From positions 1 to 7,686 of the forward strand of contig DATLYT010000068.1 in the NCBI GenBank assembly GCA_035574455.1: a stretch of 7,686 bases of DNA, written 5' to 3'. Shown here piece after piece: positions 1 to 5,348 of this stretch (positions within the stretch are counted from its first letter, which is position 1; each line of letters opens with the position of its first letter). The notes beneath the pieces are model-generated. The model worked only from the letters and a program-made list of their open reading frames with translations. It ran no database searches and was not told the origin of the DNA. Origin of the DNA: DATLYT01 sp035574455. GTDB taxonomy: Bacteria; Bacteroidota; Ignavibacteria; UBA10030. A program made the translations under genes and the position numbers.

Positions 1-1391
1 CGCCGCTCATTCAGGAAAAGCGTGCCGCCATCAAACAGCATCTGAAAACATGTTCCTGGTGCACGGCGCTGTACAAGGAGATGAAGACCTACTACGAACA
101 GGTCGATCACCTGCAGCGTGAACAAGCGCAGCGTGCCAGCCGCGCGTTGACGGTGACGCAGCGCGCGCTTCGTGAGCGTGAAGTCGGTTTTGGTGTTCCT
201 CAGCCAGTACAGCGAACACTTCCTCAACGGTTTGTGGAGTCTGTTCGCCGGTATCCCGTACGATGGTCTCTGGGATTCACCGCGTTCGTCGTTGTGCTGG
301 TTCTGGTCATCCCACGCCTCTGGACGGGTGATCGTAATCCTGCCTATGCGCGGCCGGAGAAGGAATTCCTCGTTGCATACAACAGGCAAGGAGAGGAGTT
401 GTGGAGAAAATATATCTTCAAGTATTTCGTCCCGGAATCTATGCCAGAATGGATTACCCATCACGAAGACCGTGGTGTTCTCGTTCGCGATGTTGATCAC
501 GACGGGAAGAACGAAGTGATCGGCATCTTTGGTTGGACATATTCACCGTACATGGATCCGGATAATCCCTATCAGAACGTCGTCGTCTGCTTCGAACCGG
601 ACGGAAGCGAGCGGTGGCGGTATGAGCTTCATCGAACGGTTACCATCGGCGGCGTGAGGTATTCGGACGACTATGGATTCTATCAGATTGTGTATGAGGG
701 GTATGCAGATGGAAATGCCGATGTCTTTGCATTTGCCTCCCATCGCCCGTGGTTCCCGAACGTCCTCGTCCGGCTGGATGCACGAACCGGTGCGTTGAAG
801 AGCGAATACTGGCACAACGGGATGCTCCCATATTACGCACAGAAAGACCTCGACGGCGATGGAATTGAAGATCTGCTGCTCGGCGGACAGAACAACCGAC
901 TCATGCAGGCGTCCCTTGCAGTGTTCGACCCACGGAAGGTGGAAGGACACGGACCGGCGCCGTCTGGATTAGCACCGGTAGGAGTTGCCGCGGGGACCGA
1001 GAAGTATTATCTCCTCTTTCCCGGCTCCGACCTTAAAAAATATTGGACCGATGTTACGAATGAAGTATCCGGTGTGAAGATCATGGAGGATGGGTTGATT
1101 CAGGTGATTGTAACGGAGAGGGTTCCCTATCCTATGAAGATGGAGGGTTGGGCGCCAGATGCTGGTACGCTGTATTTCTATTTTGATTCTTCGATGCGGT
1201 GCGTACGGGTGCGCGCCTCGGATGCATTTAGCGGATTGCATAGACAGTATCGAGACCGGGGACTGGTGAAGAGCGAACTGAACGATGCGTACTTCGAGAA
1301 TCTGAGACGCGGCATCCGGTACTGGGATGGGGAGAAACTTGTGAAAGAGCCGGTGATGAATAAACGATACCTGCAGACTGCAATGAGGTGA
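1..1391 (+). CDS. Membrane protein with anti-sigma-type zinc finger and FG-GAP/VCBS-like region (5' partial)
   Basis: The reading frame is open from the left edge (first full codon at 3), so the true start is outside the window. The ATG at 81 is only internal: it would cut off a zinc-finger-like segment at 39-62 (HLKTCSWC, an HxxxCxxC motif as in zf-HC2 anti-sigma factors), and its AAGGAG abuts the ATG with no spacing. Numbering from the M at 81, residues 1-35 are charged and probably helical, residues 62-80 form one hydrophobic membrane segment, and the rest is probably extracytoplasmic. Two calcium-loop motifs of FG-GAP/VCBS type are visible, DVDHDGKNE (about 137-145) and DLDGDGIED (about 256-264), with a degenerate third near 210. 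The family predicts a cytoplasmic zinc finger that holds an ECF sigma factor and an outer sensory or adhesive part. The sigma gene would be expected just upstream, but this is inference. The stop is TGA at 1389-1391. Confidence 0.85.
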   Translation, partial: PLIQEKRAAIKQHLKTCSWCTALYKEMKTYYEQVDHLQREQAQRASRALTVTQRALREREVGFGVPQPVQRTLPQRFVESVRRYPVRWSLGFTAFVVVLVLVIPRLWTGDRNPAYARPEKEFLVAYNRQGEELWRKYIFKYFVPESMPEWITHHEDRGVLVRDVDHDGKNEVIGIFGWTYSPYMDPDNPYQNVVVCFEPDGSERWRYELHRTVTIGGVRYSDDYGFYQIVYEGYADGNADVFAFASHRPWFPNVLVRLDARTGALKSEYWHNGMLPYYAQKDLDGDGIEDLLLGGQNNRLMQASLAVFDPRKVEGHGPAPSGLAPVGVAAGTEKYYLLFPGSDLKKYWTDVTNEVSGVKIMEDGLIQVIVTERVPYPMKMEGWAPDAGTLYFYFDSSMRCVRVRASDAFSGLHRQYRDRGLVKSELNDAYFENLRRGIRYWDGEKLVKEPVMNKRYLQTAMR

Positions 1392-1581
1392 GGAAGACAA
1401 GGAGAAAGGGAGAAGGAGATTGATGCAATAAGCAAACAAACATAAGCGAAAAGCTGCAGAAAGGCCGAATTGTCCTAAAGGGAGGTGGGACGGTTCGGCT
1501 TTTGAATTTTCTGCAAGAGGCACTCCATGCCTGTATTTCTCTTTAGAAATTCCTGCTCATAACGTAGAAGAAGAGGAGACC
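1392..1581. other. Intergenic region, purine-rich then hairpin
   Basis: No gene is supported here. The first 30 bases are almost pure purine on the + strand and contain several Shine-Dalgarno-like GGAG strings, but the only start they precede is ATG CAA TAA near 1422. A terminator-like hairpin follows at 1460-1503. The last bases before 1582 carry GAGGAG at 1573-1578, the ribosome binding site of the next gene. I see no convincing promoter. Confidence 0.5.
1460..1503 (+). terminator. Probable Rho-independent terminator after the zinc-finger/FG-GAP gene
   Basis: Bases 1460-1475 (AAAGGCCGAATTGTCC) pair along all 16 positions with 1488-1503 (GGACGGTTCGGCTTTT) if G-T wobble pairs are allowed, around a 12-base loop. 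The 3' arm ends in TTTT, and after GAA a second TTTT follows. An alternative outer pairing joins GCAGAAA (1456-1462) to TTTCTGC (1508-1514). It sits about 70 bases after the preceding stop, where a terminator is expected. The loop is longer and the T tract shorter than in a textbook example. Confidence 0.55.
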
Positions 1582-2343
1582 ATGAAACATTTTTGCGTAC
1601 GAACGCTCGTTCAACTTATTATCCCTCTATCCGTAACGGCTCAGATAAGTCCTTACGCAGGTGTTTGGACAGGAACGACAGGACAAAACCTGCCGATCTA
1701 TTTTCGCGTCACCAGTTCCGGCATCATTGATAGTATGACAATCCGTCTGCGCGTCACGTTTCCCACTATACCATCATCCTCTTGCACGGCAACCTTTCAG
1801 AGGGATAGCGGGAATGCCATACAGGGAACTTCTTTTGTTTCCCGTGTAGCATTGCCCCCTGCAATAACGAACATTTTTACGCGCGTCAGAGCCGCGTTCC
1901 TCTCTTCTACCAGCGCTCAGGGCACGTACGACCGATATTCTGGCTCGTACTTCATGTATTGTGGCTCCACCTTTATTTTCGGGACAGGCGGCACTGTGCT
2001 TTCGCAAGGGACATGGACTGCAACAAAAACCTCCCCGACATTTGCGGAAACATCCGAGCAAAGCGCTCCAAAGAATTTTGCCTTACTTCAGAACTACCCC
2101 AATCCCTTCAATCCGTCCACAGTGATCCGTTATGCGTTACCAGGTGTTGGGACAAGTCATGACGTGTCCCTAAGGATCTACAATCTTCACGGGCAAGAGG
2201 TTGCTCGGTTAGTGGATGGCGTACAACAAGCCGGCGAACATCGCGTCGTCTGGAGGCCTGAAGGTTTGCCCAGCGGAGTGTATCTCTATCGCCTTAGCGC
2301 TGGAAATACAGTTGAGACGAAGAAGCTCATTCTGTTAAAATGA
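1582..2343 (+). CDS. Secreted protein with T9SS type A C-terminal sorting domain
   Basis: This 253-residue protein has a Sec signal peptide (basic start, hydrophobic 9-18, likely cut after VTA at 20). Residues 25-150 form an unrecognised domain starting YAGVWTGTT and ending QGTWTATK, shared with the next gene. Residues 165-253 are a C-terminal sorting domain: NYPNPFNPST (171-180), then YNLHGQEVARL, and PSGVYLYRL before a basic end (KKLILLK). In the T9SS family this domain takes the protein across the outer membrane, after which it is removed and the cargo is attached to the surface or released. Cys68 and Cys127 match cysteines in the paralogue and could form a disulfide. The start has GAGGAG three bases upstream. 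The next gene begins 26 bases after the stop, so the two are probably co-transcribed. The function of the N-terminal domain is unknown. Confidence 0.9.
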   Translation: MKHFCVRTLVQLIIPLSVTAQISPYAGVWTGTTGQNLPIYFRVTSSGIIDSMTIRLRVTFPTIPSSSCTATFQRDSGNAIQGTSFVSRVALPPAITNIFTRVRAAFLSSTSAQGTYDRYSGSYFMYCGSTFIFGTGGTVLSQGTWTATKTSPTFAETSEQSAPKNFALLQNYPNPFNPSTVIRYALPGVGTSHDVSLRIYNLHGQEVARLVDGVQQAGEHRVVWRPEGLPSGVYLYRLSAGNTVETKKLILLK

Positions 2344-2369
2344 TCATTCATTAGTTACTGAGGGGAACT

Positions 2370-2843
2370 ATGACCCGCCATATCATCACACTTGCATGTG
2401 TCCTCTTCGCCCTTTCCTGTTCGAAGGACAGTTCAACAAGTCCGCAGGAAGCGAGTGCCAACGTTGCCCAGTATGCCGGCGTCTGGACAGGAACGACGAG
2501 GCAGAATCTGCCAGTCTATTTCCGGATCACGTCTCAAGGTGTCATCGATAGCCTCACCGTGAGAATTCGACTGAATGTCGGGCCGTACAGCTGCAATGCA
2601 ACATTGACGAAGGACTCCGGTGTGACAGTTCAAAATGGAGCATTTGTTGGCCGTGTCAAGTTGCCTGGCTCGACAGTGTTTACGAGGGTTCGCGCTACCT
2701 TGGGCTCCACCAGTATAGCTCAGGGAACCTACGATAGCTACTGGGCATCCTCTGCGGTTGCCTGCGGCGCAATTTTTTTCTATGGATCCTCGGACAGTCT
2801 CATCGGCACGGGCAGCTGGACGGCGACAAAAACGGGGCAGTGA
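2370..2843 (+). CDS. Putative lipoprotein, paralogue of the upstream T9SS cargo domain
   Basis: This 157-residue protein starts with a lipoprotein-type signal: hydrophobic 5-16, then ALSC with Cys17. The lipobox is relaxed (Ala at -3, Leu at -2), as is common in Bacteroidota. Residues 18-33 are a Ser/Asp-rich linker. Residues 35-155 repeat the domain of the preceding gene: YAGVWTGTTRQNLPVYFR against YAGVWTGTTGQNLPIYFR, VFTRVRA against IFTRVRA, AQGTYD in both, and a shared WTATKT end. By eye about half the aligned positions are identical. It lacks the C-terminal sorting domain and stops straight after the shared domain. Cys75 and Cys132 align with Cys68 and Cys127 upstream. GAGGGGA precedes the start. 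The pair looks like a tandem duplication in which one copy became lipid-anchored. Biochemical role unknown. Confidence 0.87.
   Translation: MTRHIITLACVLFALSCSKDSSTSPQEASANVAQYAGVWTGTTRQNLPVYFRITSQGVIDSLTVRIRLNVGPYSCNATLTKDSGVTVQNGAFVGRVKLPGSTVFTRVRATLGSTSIAQGTYDSYWASSAVACGAIFFYGSSDSLIGTGSWTATKTGQ
2796..2831 (+). repeat. Paralogue tail, left copy of an imperfect direct repeat
   Basis: These 36 bases, coding for the SLI...WTATK end of the lipoprotein, match 3987-4022 at 29 of 36 positions with no gap. The match includes AGTCTCATC and CTGGACGGCGAC unbroken. The two copies bracket the low-GC peptidase pair. Confidence 0.6.
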
Positions 2844-2901
2844 GTTACCAGCAGGAAGTGTGCTTATGTGAAACGCCCGCAAACAAATAAAGGAGAAGAA
2901 T

Positions 2902-3126
2902 ATGAACCTTAGGCAAGCAACTCTCTTTGCGTTAATTGGTATATGGATCTATCTCGGTCTTGCGGTATTTCAGTGGGTAATAAGTGTCTTCGACCTTATT
3001 CCTTACCTTGAGTACCGATGGGTTTTCAATGGATTTTGGTTATTGGACATAGTTCTAACCTCTGTCCCTATTATTGTTTTCTTTACCGTTCTCAACAGTA
3101 AGCAGAAAGGAGATCTCAATGTCTGA
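2902..3126 (+). CDS. Small two-helix membrane protein, function unknown
   Basis: The protein has 74 residues, with hydrophobic helices at about 7-29 and 44-64, a short linker rich in aromatic residues (IPYLEYRWVFNGF) between them, and a hydrophilic tail SKQKGDLNV. AAGGAGAA at 2890-2897 gives a good ribosome binding site four bases before the ATG. Its last 8 bases overlap the start of the M48 peptidase gene, so the two are probably translationally coupled and may act together, for example as partner or regulator of the peptidase. Small two-helix proteins ending in a VLxSKQK-like tail are, as far as I recall, common and uncharacterised in Bacteroidota, so a specific link to the peptidase is not certain. 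The base composition (about 37-40% GC in lines counted) is lower than in the flanking genes. Confidence 0.75.
   Translation: MNLRQATLFALIGIWIYLGLAVFQWVISVFDLIPYLEYRWVFNGFWLLDIVLTSVPIIVFFTVLNSKQKGDLNV
3106..3113 (+). promoter_or_regulatory. Ribosome binding site fixing the M48 peptidase start
   Basis: AAAGGAGA lies five bases before the ATG at 3119 and inside the last codons of the 74-residue gene. It supports 3119 over the in-frame ATG at 3074, which has no comparable site and would add 15 residues read from inside the upstream gene. Confidence 0.75.
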
Positions 3127-3943
3127 CAATGTGAGTGAATTACTTGAAATATCTTCCTCTGGGCCGCCCCCCTTGAAAATTAGAACAATCCCTCAAGGAG
3201 AGCATAGTATAGAAGCATTAATTCATCCCAAAGAGCAGCTCTATTTTGGCATCTCTCTCGTCGTAAGTATACTGATTTATGTGCTGCTCGTTGTTTCTAT
3301 CGTCGGCGTCGTCTATATACTCTTAGGTGCAGCAATCGGTTTAATTGTTCATGGCTATTTCATAGGTCATATTCGTGGTAACGCTATTCGAGTCTCCGAA
3401 AAACAATTTCAAGAAGTATATCGTATAGCATCAGAGCTATCGCTCCAGATGGGTCTGAATCCGGTGCCTGCTATTTACATTCTCCAGGCTGGTGGAGTGT
3501 TGAATGCATTCGCAACCAAATTTCTTGGGAGAAACTTTATCGTTATCTATTCCGACGTCTTAGAGTTAGCGTACGAAAAGGGAGAAGCAGAACTCGCCTT
3601 TGTTCTCTCCCACGAGCTTGCACACATCAAACGCAAGCACTTAACATGGCGTTGGCTTCTGTACCCATCAAACCTTATTCCGTTCTTGTCGCAAGCGTAT
3701 TCTCGGTCATGCGAGTATACGTGCGATCGCTTCGGTGCTCATTTTCGGCCCAATGGCGCAATCGGCGGGCTTTTAGTTCTTTCAGCGGGGAAAAAGCTGT
3801 TCCGCAATGTAAACGCTCAAGAATTCAGTAACCAGACATACACAGAAACCGGGTTTTGGGTCTGGTTTTCTGAAATTCTTTCTTCGCATCCACACCTGAT
3901 GCATCGTATCACAGCCATCGGAGGGACAGCTGTAACAAAATAG
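3119..3943 (+). CDS. Membrane-bound M48 family zinc metallopeptidase (HtpX-like)
   Basis: From the ATG at 3119 the protein has 274 residues. Residues 1-41 are a polar N-terminus. Residues 42-80 form a long hydrophobic stretch, enough for one hairpin or two membrane helices. The catalytic domain follows: NAFAT at 129-133, the zinc motif HELAH at 165-169 (His165, Glu166, His169), and the expected third ligand Glu199 in SRSCEYTCDRFG with Asp203 after it. A late SSHPHLMHRI segment matches the family's usual (S/T)HP...RI element. All catalytic residues expected for M48 are present. Members cleave damaged or misassembled membrane proteins or process small substrates; the substrate here is unknown. 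The gene overlaps the small membrane protein gene by 8 bases. It has low GC compared with its flanks, and a paralogue relic follows it. HtpX itself is a related alternative, but the short length and context do not justify that symbol. Confidence 0.9.
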   Translation: MSDNVSELLEISSSGPPPLKIRTIPQGEHSIEALIHPKEQLYFGISLVVSILIYVLLVVSIVGVVYILLGAAIGLIVHGYFIGHIRGNAIRVSEKQFQEVYRIASELSLQMGLNPVPAIYILQAGGVLNAFATKFLGRNFIVIYSDVLELAYEKGEAELAFVLSHELAHIKRKHLTWRWLLYPSNLIPFLSQAYSRSCEYTCDRFGAHFRPNGAIGGLLVLSAGKKLFRNVNAQEFSNQTYTETGFWVWFSEILSSHPHLMHRITAIGGTAVTK

Positions 3944-3986
3944 GTTACGCAAAAAAGGTATTGATCAACCGAATGCAGCTAAGCCT

Positions 3987-4028
3987 AGTCTCATCAACCA
4001 GGGCACCTGGACGGCGACGAAGCAATAA
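3987..4028 (+). pseudogene. Relic of a third copy of the paralogous secreted domain (3' end only)
   Basis: Read in frame from 3987, the bases give SLINQGTWTATKQ followed by TAA at 4026-4028. This matches the end of the T9SS cargo domain (LSQGTWTATKT) and of the lipoprotein (SLIGTGSWTATKTGQ, stop). At base level 29 of 36 positions match 2796-2831. The frame is closed by TAA at 3933-3935 with no ATG in between, so no normal gene can use it. It is best read as the surviving 3' end of another paralogue. The part of that copy before 3987 is not visible, since the M48 gene ends at 3943. Chance similarity is possible over so few residues, but the match falls exactly at the stop codon as in the intact lipoprotein. 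Confidence 0.6.
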
Positions 4029-4058
4029 CGTTGGCCTAACTTCGGAAAGGATGGCAAA

Positions 4059-4406
4059 ATGAAAACTCAGAGCATATATCTCTTCATGCTCTTTGCACTT
4101 TGCTTTTTATTGTTTTCCTGCAGTGAAGAGGAGACTTCACAACTAGCAGAGAATGTGTGTGACCGGGTGACGATGAGTAACAACCAACCATCGATTCGGA
4201 TGGACTGCAATAGCATCGCCGGATCCGTGAGTGGGATTACCTACGACCAGTTCTCACGGGTGATTGCCTTCGACTTCAACTGGCGATGCAACACCTCGTC
4301 GGAACAGTACTCCGGTAGGTTTTACAACATCACCTACAACAACATCGGCCAGGTTCAGTCTTTCCAGGCAACCGTGAACGGCAAGAACTGCAGCTGGCCG
4401 CGGTGA
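4059..4406 (+). CDS. Small putative surface lipoprotein with two YD-like repeats
   Basis: The protein has 115 residues. A signal of lipoprotein type (hydrophobic 7-19, LFSC with Cys21) is followed directly by SEEET. An acidic run right after the lipidated cysteine resembles the lipoprotein export signal described in Bacteroidota, so surface exposure is plausible. The mature part has four more cysteines (34, 50, 77, 111), possibly two disulfides. Two segments look like repeats of one unit: ITYDQFSRVIAF (60-71) and ITYNNIGQVQSF (91-102), each followed by a strand and a cysteine, similar in style to the YD/RHS-type ITYDxxGRV repeat. AAAGGA at 4046-4051 is seven bases before the ATG. I do not recognise a family, and no binding or enzymatic role can be assigned. 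Confidence 0.8.
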   Translation: MKTQSIYLFMLFALCFLLFSCSEEETSQLAENVCDRVTMSNNQPSIRMDCNSIAGSVSGITYDQFSRVIAFDFNWRCNTSSEQYSGRFYNITYNNIGQVQSFQATVNGKNCSWPR

Positions 4407-4576
4407 AGGAATGGGCACCGCAGGTTACGACTTGGAGAGTGAGGATCGGCGAAAACAAGCCACACCCTGCCGGGTTCCAGATGCTCCTTACGCATGCGTT
4501 GTAGATTTCCTATATACACCGATTACAGCACCGTCATCATACCCTCATTCTCTCACATTTTAGAAAGGCTCGCATA
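4407..4576 (+). promoter_or_regulatory. Intergenic region with a weak promoter candidate for the barrel gene
   Basis: There is no gene in this gap. The best promoter-like pair is TTACGC (4488-4493) and TATATA (4511-4516) with a 17-base spacer, ending about 60 bases before the ATG at 4577. Only the -10 element is good, and Bacteroidota promoters often differ from this consensus. ACGCATGCGT (4490-4499), overlapping the -35 candidate, is a perfect 10-base palindrome and might be an operator or chance. AAAGG at 4564-4568 is the likely ribosome binding site. Confidence 0.25.
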
Positions 4577-5257
4577 ATGAGAACGATCACAAGGTTCATT
4601 CTGGTTATTTCCGTTTTCGCCGTTTCTGTCAACGCGCAGATCGTTCCGAAAGTCAGTGTAGGATTTTTCGGCGGGCTTGCGTTCCCGACAGGGGACTTCG
4701 GTTCGACATCCTCTGTTGGTGCGGGGGGAGCAAGCACAGGATTTGCCTTTGGTGGGGAGGTTGGGATTCCGCTTCCCGGAGGTCTCTCCGTGCTTGGCTC
4801 GACTACACTCGCATTCAATAGTTTGAGTGAAAAATATTTCCAGGATGCCTCTGGGTCTTCTTCATCTGTCAGTGGTGACCTCGGAAGCTGGACGACGATC
4901 TGGCCGATGGCAGGGATTCGATACTCGGGGTCATTCACACCGGCTGCCGGTTACTACTTACAGGGACAGGTCGGGCTGCTTTTTGGTTCGACGCCGGAAG
5001 TCAACGCGTCCCAAGGTGGATACCGCTACACGGCAAAGTCCGCCTCGAGCAGTGCGTTAGCGTATGGTTTTGGCGTGGGCGTGGTGTTTGCCAGGGTTGT
5101 CAATGTTAGTCTGCGTTATTCTGGCGGCCAGCCAACGTACGAGTATACGGTTACAGAAACCATCAGCCAGCCGGGCTTTACGTCGACGACAACATACAAC
5201 ACCAAGAACGATCATCCGGCGACGATGTTCCAATTACTCGTGGGAGTTACATTCTGA
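4577..5257 (+). CDS. Outer-membrane beta-barrel protein (porin-like fold, unknown role)
   Basis: The protein has 226 residues with a Sec signal peptide (hydrophobic 8-18, likely cut after VNA at 20, mature start QIVPKV). The mature part alternates aromatic/hydrophobic and small polar residues in strands typical of a small barrel, for example VSVGFFGGLAFPTGDF at about 26-41, YYLQGQVGLLFG at 126-137 and AYGFGVGVVFARVVNVSLRY at 162-181. Ser/Thr/Gly-rich loops lie between (about 43-55 and 91-100). It ends in FQLLVGVTF with a terminal phenylalanine, the usual signal for BAM-dependent insertion. The size fits an 8-strand barrel of the OmpA-like/OMP_b-brl type. It is the last gene of the rightward run and is closed by a strong terminator. 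The function (adhesion, transport or structural) cannot be read from the sequence. Confidence 0.87.
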   Translation: MRTITRFILVISVFAVSVNAQIVPKVSVGFFGGLAFPTGDFGSTSSVGAGGASTGFAFGGEVGIPLPGGLSVLGSTTLAFNSLSEKYFQDASGSSSSVSGDLGSWTTIWPMAGIRYSGSFTPAAGYYLQGQVGLLFGSTPEVNASQGGYRYTAKSASSSALAYGFGVGVVFARVVNVSLRYSGGQPTYEYTVTETISQPGFTSTTTYNTKNDHPATMFQLLVGVTF

Positions 5258-5288
5258 GTTGCCTGCATTTGCGGGATTCATCGTTCGT

Positions 5289-5319
5289 AAGACCTCCTGC
5301 TGGACAGGAGGTCTTTTTT
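5289..5319 (+). terminator. Rho-independent terminator after the barrel gene
   Basis: AAGACCTCCTG (5289-5299) pairs perfectly with CAGGAGGTCTT (5305-5315) around the loop CTGGA, giving an 11-base stem. Six T residues run from 5314 to 5319. It ends rightward transcription 32 bases after the barrel stop. Leftward transcripts from priA would form the same stem, but followed by only two T residues, so it is probably weaker in that direction. Confidence 0.92.
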
Positions 5320-5348
5320 ATTCTCGCTAAAGCAAGGTTCAAAAGACT

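Noticed and set aside
81..83. ATG at 81 as the start of the first gene
   Set aside because: The frame is open to the left edge and encodes a zinc-finger-like motif immediately before it; the AAGGAG touches the ATG without spacing.
1407..1431. Mini-ORF ATG CAA TAA after AAGGAG
   Set aside because: Two codons in a purine-rich stretch; there is no sign of attenuation or conservation to support a leader peptide.
969..1523. 184-codon open frame on the minus strand
   Set aside because: It overlaps the FG-GAP gene and the hairpin and has no protein-like signature; it is best explained as a shadow frame.
4026..4043. Possible integron attC half-site (GCCTAAC near 4034)
   Set aside because: Only one RYYYAAC-like core is present; there is no matching GTTRRRY partner at a sensible distance and no integrase in view.
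4490..4499. Perfect palindrome ACGCATGCGT as an operator
   Set aside because: Ten bases can occur by chance, there is no second copy nearby and no regulator gene in view; it is kept only as a note in the intergenic entry.
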